From Paralithodes platypus (taxonomy: Eukaryota; Arthropoda; Malacostraca; Decapoda; Lithodidae), in the NCBI GenBank assembly GCA_032716605.1, contig CM064569.1, positions 5,757,865 to 5,821,864 of the forward strand: a DNA stretch of 64,000 nucleotides. Reading direction: 5' to 3'. The translations under genes were made by a program, and so were the position numbers. Under the pieces are notes generated by a model. It was not told the DNA's origin. It ran no database searches and saw only the letters and a program-made list of their open reading frames with translations. The stretch's first letter is position 1. Every line of letters begins with the position of its first letter. Shown here in pieces: positions 42,667-54,278 of this stretch.

Positions 42667-42896
42667 GACCACTTACGAGTTTCAGGCTATGAGGAAGTTG
42701 GAGCCGTGAACATCGAAATAAAATAGAGAAATGCAATAATAATGTACGTTTCTGATGGATAAATGGTATGTTGAATTGGGTTTTATGTGTGTGTATATAA
42801 ATGTACAACTACGACCGCATTTTAGGCTGTACCTCTTGTTAAATAGCGTTGCCTACAACTCCAACTTGCTTATAGAACGAAACTCGGCAATGACAT
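42667..42896. mobile_element. F5 inverted-repeat MITE
   Basis: gaccacttacgagtttc at the left after aatt, and gaaactcggcaatgac at the right. The second copy at 52688-52906 shows the same ends and an AATT duplication. Confidence 0.65.
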
Positions 42897-43057
42897 AGGC
42901 AAATATATTACAAGCAAAGTATACAAGGATTTACCCATACGACCTCAGGAATCATGTTATTATGCAAATTACGTCTGGGGGAAACCGCGCCCCGAGATAT
43001 TATGATGAATTTTGATAAGGATACTATTTGTTCCCTTGACGTTACAATGTATATATA
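42897..43057. other. Unassigned DNA
   Basis: No recognised motif. It includes a short caagcaaagtatacaagg stretch and a (TA)n end that leads to the next Hp1. Confidence 0.4.
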
Positions 43058-43406
43058 TTAAGGGGAGGTTTTTAGTGTGTTTCTCAGACTTCCATCAAGC
43101 TTGAAATTACACCCCCTTGACTCCCTTTCAAGATAAATTTGTACATTTTTCGGTAGAAAAATGTCCCGGCCGAAGGCCGGTTCCTCTTAAATTACAGGCT
43201 CGCTATCGCTCGCCAGGATGCGGCCACTCGATAAATCGACACCTATATGGCACGAAAGGTCTTAAAATTGACAGAAATGGGTTGAAAGTGCTTAAAATCG
43301 TCAAAATAATGGGGCGAACATCTTAAAATTAGAAAAACAATGGGGCTAAGCATGAGGGAGAAAGGGGTCCAGAAAAAAAATCCCTCAAGTGGATATCTCC
43401 CCTTAA
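43058..43406 (-). mobile_element. Hp1 TTAA element, full length
   Basis: TTAAGGGGAGGTTTTTAG to gtggatatctccccttaa. The minus strand has all three stems perfect (ccggccgaaggccgg). A 12-bp insertion, atgcggccactc, lies after the first stem. Confidence 0.88.
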
Positions 43407-43429
43407 TCCAACATATTTCAATTTGGTAG

Positions 43430-43730
43430 TCTTGATCTATTTTTCTCATACAATTCTCATATACAGTATTTGCCCTTATTATTGAACTATAGAGAATATC
43501 AAAGGGAATAGATTTTGTTCTGTCATAAACATTTAATTAGTCTCCAACTTCCTTCTACATGCAATTATCATATATATTTTTGCCCCTGTTATTGAATTAT
43601 AGAACACAATCAAATATTAAGAGTCTGCTCCGTCATAACGAATGTTTTAATCTTGAACTACCTCTCGCATACCATTCTCATATATTTACCCCACCTGTTG
43701 AACTATAGACCAAATAATATATAGAGTGTG

Positions 43731-43735
<5 letters not shown>
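43430..43735. repeat. Three diverged ~110-bp tandem repeats
   Basis: Each has a ttctcatacaattctcatat-like start and a tgaactatagan block (43440, 43550, 43660). They end in a poly-A run at 43733-43770. Confidence 0.6.
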
Positions 43736-43772
<37 letters not shown>

Positions 43773-43866
43773 GAGCCCTGAAAAAATATTGAACATGCGA
43801 TTTGGCGATGGTCCAGAAGAGAGCAGTGTTGTCGAGGGTTCCGTGTTGTCGAGGGAGCGGTGAATA

Positions 43867-44239
43867 TTAAGGGGAGGCTAGACCGTTTTTCGGGACCCTC
43901 TTCTTCCCTAACGTTTAGCCTCACTAGTTTTGAGATTATAAAACGTTCGGCCCATTAGTTTGGCGATTTTAAGACCTTTCGCCCCATTTTGTTGTCAATT
44001 TTAAGACCTTTCGTGCCATTTAGGTGTCGATTATTTCCTGGCGAGCGATAGCGAGCCTGCAATTTTAAGAGAAACCAGCCTTCGGCCGGGACATTTTTCT
44101 ACCGAAAAATTTACAAATTTATCTTGAAGGGGGGTCTAGGTTTTTTTCTTCTAAGCTTGATGGAGGTCTAGGGAGGAAACTAAAAACATATATGAATAAA
44201 TGAATTAAGAGACCAAACAAACGGCCAGTCTCCCCTTAA
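43867..44239 (+). mobile_element. Hp1 TTAA element, full length, long-TIR subgroup
   Basis: TTAAGGGGAGGCTAGACCG to acggccagtctccccttaa. Stems: ggcgagcgatagcgagcc, ccagccttcggccgg, and the third with 9-bp arms. Confidence 0.88.
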
Positions 44240-45225
44240 GGACGATGTGTGTACTACAGAAGGTTGCCATGGTCGGCTGGATGTGTTGTAAAGGAAAGGC
44301 TGAGGAAAAAAGCCTGAAATATCTTGAAAGTTGCCTGGAATGATATAAAATGGAGGTATGTAGACTCGACCAAAAAACAATCATTACACTGGTGAGCTGT
44401 AAATAATCTAGTGTGAACGGAATGAATCGGGTGAAGCATAAGTCTGTGAGGTATTATCATAAGATTTCGACCCACTTCCAGAATGTTTAGAGCGTTAGTG
44501 TAAAGATGTTTTTTTTTTGGTCGAGTGTACTGTATGTATGTATGTATGTATGTATGTATGTATGCATGTATGTATGTATGTATGTATATACTCAGGCACC
44601 ATAGCCCATAGCTAGGGGTGGCCGACTCGAGACAGAGACCGAACAGAAACAATATTTAAAGTTCAAATTCTTAGGGTCCTGCCCCACTTTCGTGTTCCCT
44701 TCCCCCTTGCTATGTTTCGTCTAGTAGGTGAATTTAACAAGGGGAGGAGGATTACTAGCCCCCTGCCCCCAAAAGGAAAAGTAGGACAGTAAAAGAGACA
44801 GACAGAAATGGCTAAGGCTGGATTGAGGATGCCAAACCTCACTCAGGATAGGACCAGCCTTCACCTAAAATGGAAGTAGCCTATAATAGCAAATATAAAA
44901 TCACAATCAAAGTATCAAATCTATATACTGATTTTGTTTTGAAAATTGCCTGGAAATAAATTAAATGAAGGTATACCCGGTACTAGCCAATATATATACA
45001 TGCAACATGGAAGTATGAAACGTGAATACTAATAATAGCATTGCATAATTACAATAATGAATGTGATATGTGGCATGTATGATACCAGACTAGCAAGATA
45101 TACAGTATCACAATAATAACCTTCTAACAAAACAAAAGGTGTATTTACTTTTAAGTTGAGAATCAAATATGAGTTTAAAAGGACAATCGGTACTTCACTG
45201 TATGCACTTATGTTACCAAGATATC
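44240..45225. other. Unassigned DNA with an (ATGT)n tract
   Basis: An (ATGT)n run lies at 44534-44588. A G/A-rich 150-bp stretch (44735-44880) resembles a transposon 3' region but I cannot assign it. No coding signal. Confidence 0.45.

Positions 45226-45228
<3 letters not shown>

Positions 45229-45319
<91 letters not shown>
45229..45319. repeat. (TA)n microsatellite
   Basis: About 90 bp of pure TA. Confidence 0.97.
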
Positions 45320-45324
<5 letters not shown>

Positions 45325-45710
45325 AATAAGGGCCTATTGTATTTCACATGCTTTATTCTTGATGTATAGCTTCATATAAGTGAATTACATGCTAGGGAAT
45401 ATAGGGAGAACAATTATGAAGTAAGAACCAAAAGGATGAAGGAGGAAGAATGAAGGAAAAGAACAGTAAGGTATTGGACTGAGGTAAAAAATGTGAAGAA
45501 AGTTTGTGGGAGAGCTAGAGAAGAAAAAAAAAAGAGACTTGTCGAACATGAGGTGGGCTGAGGAGATACAATGGGAGAGGTGGTTTGGGGGGGAGGGGGG
45601 AGGAGGAGGAGGAGGGGGGGGAGGAAAAACATAGTATGAGGAAAATGTATATAAAACTACAAATGGGAAAGTAATAGTGGTGTCTTTATATATCTGTTCT
45701 CAATTATTTA

Positions 45711-45869
<159 letters not shown>

Positions 45870-45979
45870 CCACCTTATATTATATTCCCACCAGCTGTGA
45901 CCAATAGTGCTACACCTTCACAAGTAATTCATAAGTACACCGTTATCCTATAATAAGGAAACTTGGGGCCGTGTGGTGG

Positions 45980-46295
45980 TACTATAGTCTATATACTGTA
46001 AGCCCGGTCACTCTTTCAACTATGGGGGAGGCACTCGCTATAGGCAGTTATGCCTTTTGCCTCCCTCAATCACATAGAAAAAAAAAAAAAAAAAAAAGTA
46101 GGCGATACATCATTAACTCTATCCTCTGTAACTCAAAAAGGGTTAGAGAAAATTGGCTGTAAATGTCTACATCTATTCCTTGACTGACTTTTTACCAACT
46201 GGTAGAAATATTAGCTCGATTAATCTAGTCATTTTTGAGTTACAGAGGTTAGATGTCATGATGTCTCGTCTACTTACAGCGAACAGACTATAGTA
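45980..46295. mobile_element. F6 inverted-repeat MITE interrupted by a LINE tail
   Basis: Left arm tactatagtctatatactgt and right arm acagcgaacagactatagta are inverted partners. The LINE tail at 46003-46097 is inserted after ctgtaag, and the arm resumes with gtaggcgatacatca. Confidence 0.75.
46003..46097 (+). mobile_element. Very short LINE 3'-end insertion
   Basis: About 75 bp of LINE 3' UTR (ggtcactctttcaactatgg, gttatgccttttgcctccc) plus a poly-A tail. It is the same family as 22565-22655 and is almost identical to it, showing extreme 5' truncation. Confidence 0.88.
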
Positions 46296-46609
46296 CTCAA
46301 ACATGCTCACATACGCTACGTGCCTCAATATACACATAGATACATATACGTTACATACACACACGCACACAGGACACTCACATACAGAAAAATATGTACC
46401 GTAAATGTGTACATGAACTTCCATATGTTACCTCAGTTGTAATAACACACAATACAAGGTGAGAATATCAAGTACAGTCGCGCGAATAAGTGATGTCTCG
46501 GCATCAAGTATGTTTTTATCAGCAATATCTAAGCTTCATTTCTTCATATCGAGTGAAATATACAAACATGTTCCAACACTTACCCACCTTATTCAACATC
46601 TGACATATA

Positions 46610-46935
46610 TTAAGGGGAGATCTCCACTTGAGGGATTTTTGTCTTGACCCCTTTCACCCTCATGTTTAGCCTCATTGCTTTTGATATTATAAAACGTTCG
46701 CCCCATTAGTTTAGCGATTTTAAGAACTTTCACCCCATATTAAGACCTTTCGTGCCATTCAGGTGTAGATTTTATCCTGGCGAGCGATAGCGAGCCTGTA
46801 ATTTAAGAGGAACCGGCCTTCGGCCGGGACAGTTTTCTACCGAAAAATTTACAAATTTATCTTGAAAGGGACTCAAGGGGGTGTAATTTCAAGCTTGATG
46901 GAAGTTTAGGAAACACACTAAAAACCTCCCCTTAA
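46610..46935 (+). mobile_element. Hp1 inserted at the TTAA of a TcM element
   Basis: TTAAGGGGAGATCTCCACTT to aaacctccccttaa. Uninterrupted TcM copies read gacattaatacagca at this point, so this copy has two TTAA where the empty site has one. All three stems are perfect or nearly so. Confidence 0.93.
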
Positions 46936-46954
46936 TACATCACAAAGCAAGTCA

Positions 46955-47123
46955 AACGTAATGACAGCTGGGACATGACCGTACATACATATAAACGTAA
47001 TGACAGCTGGGACATGACCGTACATACATATAAACGTAATGACAGCTGGGACATGACCGTACATACATATAAACGTAATGACAGCTGGGACATGACCGTA
47101 CATACATATAAACGTAATGACAG

Positions 47124-47155
<32 letters not shown>

Positions 47156-47163
47156 GACCGTAC
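46955..47163. repeat. 39-bp tandem array from a TcM end
   Basis: Five units of aaacgtaatgacagctggga plus catgaccgtacatacatat. A T-run of about 26 (47130-47155) replaces part of the last unit. Confidence 0.93.
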
Positions 47164-47503
47164 ATACATATAAATTCTTACATAATACAATGTTTACAAA
47201 ATGATAATATAACCAACATAATTATAGTACATGTCCAGTTATAACAACGTGTCTAGTTAATATAGCCCACTTCACTACGAGTAATATGAATGGAGAGATA
47301 CATACACATATTTACAATCTCACATACATAATATACCCATAGTATTTACAAGACAGTTGTATTCTTACACAAATATTCCAAAAAAATATTACTGCACAGA
47401 CACACAATACTAACACATATTTACATACATAATTCCCTAAATGCCAAAAAAAAAAAAAAAATAAATAAAAAAAAAAAAAAAAAAAATATATATATAATAT
47501 ATA

Positions 47504-47540
<37 letters not shown>

Positions 47541-47647
47541 CTGGTTATGGGAACTCGCATACCAAAGTTATCATGTCGAAATAAATATATCTCCTTTAAT
47601 AACTCTAATAAGAAAATTGTGTTGTTGATTTTATTGGTATACTTTTT
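47164..47647. other. AT-rich DNA with poly-A and (TA)n
   Basis: Poly-A runs at 47445-47485 and TA runs at 47486-47540. No gene recognised. Confidence 0.6.
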
Positions 47648-47840
47648 TCCAAATAGGTAGACCAAAAATCGTGAACCCTAGCCTCTATAACTCAAAAAGG
47701 GCTAGAACAAATAGGTTGTCACTTACCACACCTATTCCCCGGCTGACCCTTCCCAACTGGTAGAAGTATTAGCTCAATTACTCTAGTCGTTTGTGATTTA
47801 TAGAGGTGAATGTTCATGAGTTTTGGCCTACTTATTTGGA
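47648..47840. mobile_element. F6 inverted-repeat MITE
   Basis: ccaaataggtagaccaaaaa at the left and tttggcctacttatttgg at the right form the arms. Inner arms carry cctctataactcaaaaaggg and its diverged complement. Confidence 0.72.
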
Positions 47841-47934
47841 ACAGGGTCTAGCTACAAACCCTCTCTGTGGGAACCTATTATTACCCTGGCCCATGGACTG
47901 TGCCCTGTTCAGCATAGGAAGGCCAAAAATCCCC

Positions 47935-48279
47935 ACCCCTTCATTTTTTAGTTTCCTCACTAACTAACCCCCCCCCCCCCATCCCCCATAGAACCCCCTT
48001 CAAGATGAATTTGTACATTTTAAGGTAAAAAAAAAAAAAAAAAAAAAAAATGTCCCGACCGAAGGCACGTTTCTCTTAAAATTTCAAGGCTCGCTCTCGC
48101 TCGCCAGGAAAACAATCGACACCTAAATGGCACGAAAGGTCTTACAATTGACAACGAAATGGGGCGAAAGGTGTTAAAATCGCCAAACTAACGGACCGAA
48201 CGTCTTATATAATCTCAAAACAAATGGGACTTGACACGAGGGAGAAAGGGGACCAGAATAACGACCCATCTCCCCTTAA
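47935..48279 (-). mobile_element. Hp1 TTAA element, left end degraded
   Basis: The right end acccatctccccttaa is intact. The minus strand has ctcgctctcgctcgcc, a mutated second stem, and a poly-A where the third stem should be (48025-48050). Confidence 0.75.
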
Positions 48280-48418
48280 GCTTTCTGGCCAACTTACAAT
48301 AAACATCATATAGCATGAAGGAGCGGTAAAGAAGATGGAGACGTGGAATTTGTCTAGCCCATTTGTTCTAGCCCCCTTTTGGAGTTACAGAGGATAGGAG
48401 TTACGATTTCTGGCCTAC

Positions 48419-48635
48419 TTAACCCTTTGAGTACCAGCGATGTGTGTTATATATTGGAGTCCAGCTATATTGGACGATATTATGCAGCTTGAGAAGGATC
48501 TGTGGTAGTTAAAAGGGTTGGCTGAGATAGTTTGAAGCCTTATTAATGGCTAGAGGTCTTTCCTAAACTGAAGAAAATCGTCAAATAGTTGCCAGAATAT
48601 GATGAAAAGGACGTCCCTGGTACTGTAGGGGTTAA
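48419..48635. mobile_element. PbA piggyBac-like MITE
   Basis: TTAACCCTTTGAGTACCAGC to gtccctggtactgtaggggttaa, 217 bp, inverted inner arms intact. Confidence 0.87.
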
Positions 48636-48668
48636 CATGTACAGACAGAAAAAAACAAAAAAACACAG

Positions 48669-48966
48669 GATACCCCTTCAAGATAAATGTGTAAATTTTT
48701 TGGTAGAAAAATGTCCCGGCCGAAGACCATTTCTTCCAAAATTACAGGCTCACTATCGTTCGACCGGAAAACAATTGACACCTAAATAGCACGAAAGGTC
48801 TTAATATTGACAAAGAAATGGGGCGAAAGGTCTTAAAATTGACAAACTAATGGACCGACCGTCATAAAATCTGAAAACTAATGGGCCGAACGTCATAACA
48901 TCTCAAACAAATGGGACTTAACACGAGGGAGAAAGGGGACCAGATAAACAACTCATTTCCCCTTAA
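48669..48966 (-). mobile_element. Hp1 TTAA element, left-truncated
   Basis: Begins inside the ccccttcaagataaat block, so the aagcttgatgg end is missing. The right end tttccccttaa is intact. An additional repeated block is present (taatggaccgaccgtcataa and taatgggccgaacgtcataa side by side). Confidence 0.8.
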
Positions 48967-49093
48967 AATGAGCCGACTATAGTATGAAGGAGCGGTAGAG
49001 AAGATGGGGAAATACACTCACAGATTTACTCTCGTCGCGGCTCAGGTCCCGGAAGGAGAGTTTCTATATTATATGTGTGTGTGAGGAGAATAG

Positions 49094-49224
49094 TAATGTG
49101 GAGGCCAGGTGATGTTAATAGTAATGTGGAGGCCAGGTGATGTTAATAGTAATGTGGAGGCCAGGTGATGTTAATAGTAATGTGGAGGCCAGGTGATGTT
49201 AATAGTAATGTGGAGGCCAGGTGA
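49094..49224 (+). repeat. 28-bp tandem repeat, 5 copies
   Basis: Unit taatagtaatgtggaggcca plus ggtgatgt, essentially identical copies. Confidence 0.93.
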
Positions 49225-49233
49225 CCATCATCG

Positions 49234-49583
49234 TTGAAGGGGAGATGGTACACTTTTTGGTCGTTTTTCATTTTGTTTTTCTAATTTCCTCCCTAAACCT
49301 CCATCTGTCTTAAACAATACATCCATTAGATCCCCCTTCTAGATTAATTTGTACATTTTTCGGTAGAAAAATGTCCCGGCCGAAGGCCGGTTCTTCCTAA
49401 ATTACAGGCTCACTATCGTTCGCCAGGAAAACAATTGACACCTAAATAGCACGAAAGGTCTTAATATTGACAAAGAAATGGGTCGAAAAGTCTTAAAATT
49501 GACAAACTAATGGGCCGAACGACATACAATGTCAAACAAAATGGGACTTAACACGAGGGAGAAAGGGGACCAGATAAACGACG
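49234..49583 (-). mobile_element. Hp1 element, right end lost
   Basis: Left TTGAAGGGGAGATGG. The minus strand has a perfect second stem (ccggccgaaggccgg) and third stem; the first is the mutated ctcactatcgttcgcc form. It breaks off at agataaacgacgg. Confidence 0.8.
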
Positions 49584-49631
49584 GTCGGATCTGGTCCAGA
49601 TTGGTAGTATCAAAGCCTGACCCTGTGTGCC

Positions 49632-49636
<5 letters not shown>

Positions 49637-49706
<70 letters not shown>

Positions 49707-49960
49707 CACTCATACAAACACACACACACACACACACATAAACAAACAACACACACACACACACAACACTCATACAAACACACACACACACACACACACA
49801 TAAACAAACAACACTCATACACACACACACACACAACACTCATACAAACACACACACACACACATAAACAAACAACACTCATACACACACACACAACACT
49901 CATACACACATAAACAAACAACACTCATACACACACACACACACACACAACACTCACATC
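49637..49960. repeat. (CA)n with repeated acaacactcatac blocks
   Basis: CA runs are separated by acaacactcatac and ataaacaaac blocks, giving a higher-order repeat of about 40-60 bp. Confidence 0.95.
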
Positions 49961-50047
49961 TATCACGCAGTGCAGGTTTCTCATGCACCGTTTAGCGCAA
50001 ATTCTCTCACCCAAACTTTCACCTAATAATTCACACGCTTTGATAAC

Positions 50048-50048
<1 letters not shown>

Positions 50049-50126
<78 letters not shown>

Positions 50127-50148
50127 ACATTCTCTCTCTCTCTCTCTC

Positions 50149-50213
<65 letters not shown>

Positions 50214-51160
50214 TCTCGCTCTCTCCTCTCTCTCTTCACTCTCATCCTCTCATCTCTCGCTCCTCTCTCGCTCCTCTCTCTCTCATCCTCCCTCCTCAAA
50301 ATCGGGGTCTCTCCCTCTTCTCGTCACTTCTCTCTCATCTCCCTCTCCTCTCATCTCTCCTCTCTCTCCATCTCCCTCGCACTCTCCTCCTCCCATCTCC
50401 TCCTACTCTCCACTCTCATCTCTCCTCTCTCACTTCCCCTCCTTCTCACCTCTCTCTCGATCCTCTCTCTCTCTCTCTCTCACTCGTTCTTCCCAGTCAT
50501 TCCTCATCCTCCTCTCCCCCTCTCCCTCTCTCCTCTCTCACCCTCTCTCTCTCTCTCCTCCTCCTCCCTCTCGCTCTCTCCTCTCTCCCTCGCACTCTCC
50601 TCCTGGTCCATCCTCCTCTCCTCGCCTCTCCCCTCTTCATCTTCTCCCTCTCTCGGCTCCCTCGTCCTCCCTCCATCCTCCTCTCGTCTCGCCTCCCTCT
50701 TCCCCTCCCCTCACTCCTCTCCTATCTCTCTCGTCTCTCTCTCTCTCGTCTCCTCCTCTAGTCCCCCCTCTTCCCCCTGCTCTCTCCGATCTCCAGTCCC
50801 TCCCTCTCTCCCACCATCCCCTTAATCATCCTCCGTCACCTCTCTCATCCCCTCACCCCATCTCTCTCCTCCGCCTCTTAATCTTCTCCCCTCTCTCCTC
50901 ATACTCCACTCCGCTCTCTCTCTCATCCTCGTCCTCTCTCTCCTCTCTCCCCTCTCTGCTCCTCCTCATCTCCCTCCCCTCCTCCGTCTCACTCCTACCC
51001 TCGCTATCCTCCCGTCTCACAACCCGCTCTCTCTCAGCTCTCATCCTCTCTCATCTCTCTCTCACAATCAGCCAATCACCACTTAACTCCCCTGAGCCCC
51101 CCTCCCATCCGTCTCTCGCCCTCCTCAGTTTCTCCTCTCTCTCCTGGCAATTAGCTCGTC
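50049..51160. repeat. Homopyrimidine-rich tract, about 1.1 kb
   Basis: (TC)n at 50049-50208 gives way to irregular C/T-rich DNA with few purines up to about 51160. A 280-codon Ser/Leu-rich open frame through it is compositional and not a gene. Confidence 0.93.
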
Positions 51161-51291
51161 TGCAGCAAGATTAACTTTAAATTCCTTGGCGTTTCTGTGT
51201 TGCATTTACTCGGGTTTTCTGTAAATGTTCTCGCAGATCCGGAGTGAAAGAACAGGAAATGGTGGTTAGAGGGTAGAGTTACATGGCAGTA

Positions 51292-51296
<5 letters not shown>

Positions 51297-51330
<34 letters not shown>
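51297..51330. repeat. (CA)n microsatellite
   Basis: Pure CA run; a second run with gcac variants is at 51406-51468. Confidence 0.95.
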
Positions 51331-51334
<4 letters not shown>

Positions 51335-51423
51335 ATTGTAACTCAGGAAGCGGGACAATACGAGCCTAAAAAGCTCAACTCCTGTATACTACAATTAGGT
51401 AAATACACACACACACGCACGCA

Positions 51424-51455
<32 letters not shown>

Positions 51456-51612
51456 CACACACACACATGCACGCATTATATAACACCCGTGTATATTTTA
51501 ATGAATCTGTATTCGCCTAAAATATAATAGCATACTTAGGCTTAATTATCCCAGGCGTTACTATTAATACGAAATGTATAAATTGACTAAACAAATCGTA
51601 GCTAAAACTCGT

Positions 51613-51996
51613 TTATGGGGGGGTTACCGTTTTTGTTTTATCTTTCTCTCCTTGTCTCTCTTTCCCTGGCTTTTATCCATTTGGCCCCATTCAGCCAACT
51701 GTTTTAAGACTTTTATCCCCATCCAGGTGTTGATTTCATCCTGGCGAGCGATAGCGAGCCAACATTGTATGGAGAAATCCGGCTTCGCCGGAGAAATTTT
51801 TCTATCGAAAAATGTACAAATTTAGCTTGCTGTCATAACAAAAAATATATATGCTGGCTCGCTACTTATCGTCAGGAAAATATTGACACCTGCATGGGGG
51901 TAAACGTCTTAAAACAGTAGGCTGAATGGGGCCGAATGGATACAAGTCAGAGAAAGAGAGACAAGAGGAGAAATAAAGCCTGTGAACCCTCCTTAA
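51613..51996. mobile_element. Hp2 TTAA fold-back element, reference copy
   Basis: Left TTATGGGGGGGTTACCG, right gtgaaccctccttaa. First stem at 51743-51760, second stem tccggcttcgccgga at 51778-51792, then ttctatcgaaaaatgta. Long outer arms pair the left ggccccattcagccaactg with its complement at about 51925. Confidence 0.85.
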
Positions 51997-52096
51997 GAGC
52001 TATGAAAGTTTCCGGTCCGAAGCTCAGCCGGATCAGCCAACCAATCGTCGGTCTTTTACTGGCATCAGTTTTAGCACGCGAGCTGAGGGTTTTTTT

Positions 52097-52487
52097 ATAA
52101 GGGGGGGGGGGGGGGTCACTGTTTTTTGTTTTTTCTCTTTCTCTCCTTTTTTCTCTTTCCCTGGCCTCGTATCCATACGGCCCCATTCAGCCAACTGTTT
52201 TAAGACGTTTATCCCCATCTAGGTGTCGATTTCTTCCTGGCGAGCGATAGCGAGCCAGCATTATATGAAGAAATCCGGCTTCGCCGGAGAAATTTTTCTA
52301 TCGAAAAATGCACAAATTTAGCCTGCTGTAAAAAAGAAAAAAATGCTGGCTCGCTACCGCTCACCAGTAAAAAATTGACACCTGGATGGGGATAAACGTC
52401 TTAAAACAATAGACAGAACGGGGCCAAATGGATACAAGCCAGAGAAAGATAGAAAAGGACAGAACAAAAACAGGTCACCCCCCTTAA
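52097..52487. mobile_element. Hp2 TTAA fold-back element
   Basis: Left a poly-G run and ggtcactg, right caggtcaccccccttaa. The second stem tccggcttcgccgga is perfect. The right TTAA is shared with a PbB. Confidence 0.86.
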
Positions 52488-52935
52488 CCCTTTTATGCAC
52501 CTGGGGTTGCCGTGTAGTATGCACGAGTAGTAGTCTCCTAATTTCATAAATACCTCTCCTAAATTACTTTTCTGCCCACACCTCACTTAAAGACAGCTGC
52601 CCAGGTTGTAGTAACTGAATTAAAGTTTTCTAAGCACCCCTGATGGTCACAAATATTGTTTTAAGTATCCCAGTAAAGGCACGAATTGACCACTTGCGAG
52701 TTTCGTTCTATAAGGAAGTTGGAGCTGTAGACAACGATATTTAGAAGAATTACCAGCTAGAATACGGTTGTAGTACATTTATAAATACTTAAAACCCAAT
52801 TCAACATACTTTTTAGCCATCAGAAACCTAAATTATTATTGCATTTGTGTTTACTATCGATATCTACGGCTCCAACTTCCTTATAGACCATAACTCGCAA
52901 GTGATCAATTGCGTAATGGTACGCAAAAGGGTTAA
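52484..52935. mobile_element. PbB interrupted by an F5 element
   Basis: TTAACCCTTTTATGCACCTG to gtacgcaaaagggttaa. The conserved body ctcctaaattacttttctgc is followed by F5 at 52688-52906. Confidence 0.85.
52688..52906. mobile_element. F5 inverted-repeat MITE with AATT duplication
   Basis: Ends gaccacttgcgag and ctcgcaagtgatc, plus inner arms with tataaggaagttggagc. AATT is found on both sides (52684-52687 and 52907-52910). Confidence 0.82.
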
Positions 52936-53114
52936 TGGTTCTCTGTCAGCCTTCTTGTTACGCCTATCGCCCTGCCTGTTCTCTCTTTCTTTACGTTCAG
53001 ACTTTCTTTACGTTCAGACTTCTAATGATCCCCCAGCCTTTTACCCAAACTCTGGCCCTCGTCATGTCATAATAACCCTTTGTCTTCTCAGTTCCAACAA
53101 TACGTCAAATTCCT

Positions 53115-53127
53115 CTCTCTCTCTCTC

Positions 53128-53220
<93 letters not shown>
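53115..53220. repeat. (TC)n microsatellite
   Basis: About 105 bp of TC with one interruption. Confidence 0.97.
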
Positions 53221-53223
<3 letters not shown>

Positions 53224-53233
53224 GTTAGAAGGC

Positions 53234-53256
53234 CGTTGCCGGTACAGAAGAGATTA
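53234..53256. mobile_element. PbA right-end fragment
   Basis: gttgccggtacagaagagat followed by taa is the terminal sequence of PbA, with the rest replaced by the microsatellite. Confidence 0.6.
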
Positions 53257-53262
53257 ATCTAT

Positions 53263-53588
53263 TTAAGGGGAGATTTCCACTTGAGATTTTTTTTTCTTGA
53301 CCCCTTTCTCCCTCATGTTTAGCTCCATTGCTTTTGATATTATAAAATGTTTGCCCCATTAGTTTAGCGATTTTAAGAACTTTCACCCCATATTAAGACC
53401 TTTCGTGCCATTTAGGTGTCGATTTTATTCTGGCGAGCGATAGCGAGCCTGTAATTTAAGAGGAACCGGCCTTTGGCCGGGACATTTTTCTACCGAAAAA
53501 TGTACAAATTTATCTTGAAAGGGACTCAAGGGGGTGTAATTTTAAAGTTGATGGAGGTCTAGGGAACAAACTAAATACCTCCCCTTAA
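53263..53588 (+). mobile_element. Hp1 TTAA element, full length
   Basis: TTAAGGGGAGATTTCCACTT to aatacctccccttaa. First and third stems are perfect; the second (ccggcctttggccgg) has a changed loop base with the stem kept. Confidence 0.89.
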
Positions 53589-53726
53589 CAAGCACACCGG
53601 ATGATGAAGAAAGCTCCTCTCACTCACGATCCAACTTCACATCTCCAACTTCCACATCTGCCATTAACCCTTTGAGTACCAGCGACGTCTGTTATGCTTT
53701 ATTCTAGCTATATTTAAACGATTATA

Positions 53727-53942
53727 TTAACCCTTTCAAGCTCCAATACGCATTTCTTTACTGTTTTCTGATAACTATTAGACGATTTTATTCAGATTAG
53801 GAAGGGTATATGGAAGTCAGAGGGTTGATTGAGCTAGTCTTCACCGTTTTAATACCCACAGATCCTTTCCAAAGCTGCATAAAATCGTCTAATGAAAGCC
53901 AAAATAAACTGCTAAAACGCGTCAGAGCTTCAAGGGGTTAAG
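53727..53942. mobile_element. PbC piggyBac-like MITE
   Basis: TTAACCCTTTCAAGCTCCAA to cagagcttcaaggggttaa. Its ends differ from PbA (no GTACCGG), but the inner ttagacgattttattcag arm is shared, so it is a sister family. Confidence 0.82.
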
Positions 53943-53945
53943 CTT

Positions 53946-54032
53946 ATGAAGGGGGATATATGGTCGCTATATGGATAATTATATATGGTCGCTATATGGA
54001 TAATTATATATGGTCGCTATATGGATAATTAT
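53946..54032 (+). repeat. Tandem repeat, three copies
   Basis: Unit atatatggtcgctatatgga plus taatt. Confidence 0.9.
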
Positions 54033-54034
54033 GT

Positions 54035-54166
54035 TCCTTCCAACAACCAACCATACTCCTAAAATCGATTAATGAAATTTACAAACACATGTGGCAGTCC
54101 GTGTATTCGAACCCAGGATGCTCACACCGAAAATCAACACCTTATACATCGCACCACGAAGACATT
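54035..54166 (-). mobile_element. tRNA-derived SINE
   Basis: Minus strand GGGTTCGAATAC near a B-box position and an A-box-like GTGGTGCGATGTATAAGG. Same family as 7858-8000. Confidence 0.68.
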
Positions 54167-54278
54167 TGAGATAGTCGGGCCTGAGATATAAATGGGTAGA
54201 GGTCCTTCCTAAGCTGAATACAGATCGTCTCATGGTTGCCAGAATATATTGCAAAGAACGTCACCGGTACTGTATGAT

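Larger units (their letters stand above)
46473..47163 (-). mobile_element. TcM MITE with a nested Hp1 and an amplified end
   Basis: TA-bounded cagtcgcgcgaataagtgat on the left. Interrupted at its internal TTAA by the Hp1 at 46610-46935. The right end (aacgtaatgacagctgggac) is then repeated about five times. Confidence 0.87.

Noticed and set aside
49983..50825. 280-codon Ser/Leu-rich frame
   Set aside because: Composition follows from pyrimidine-rich DNA.
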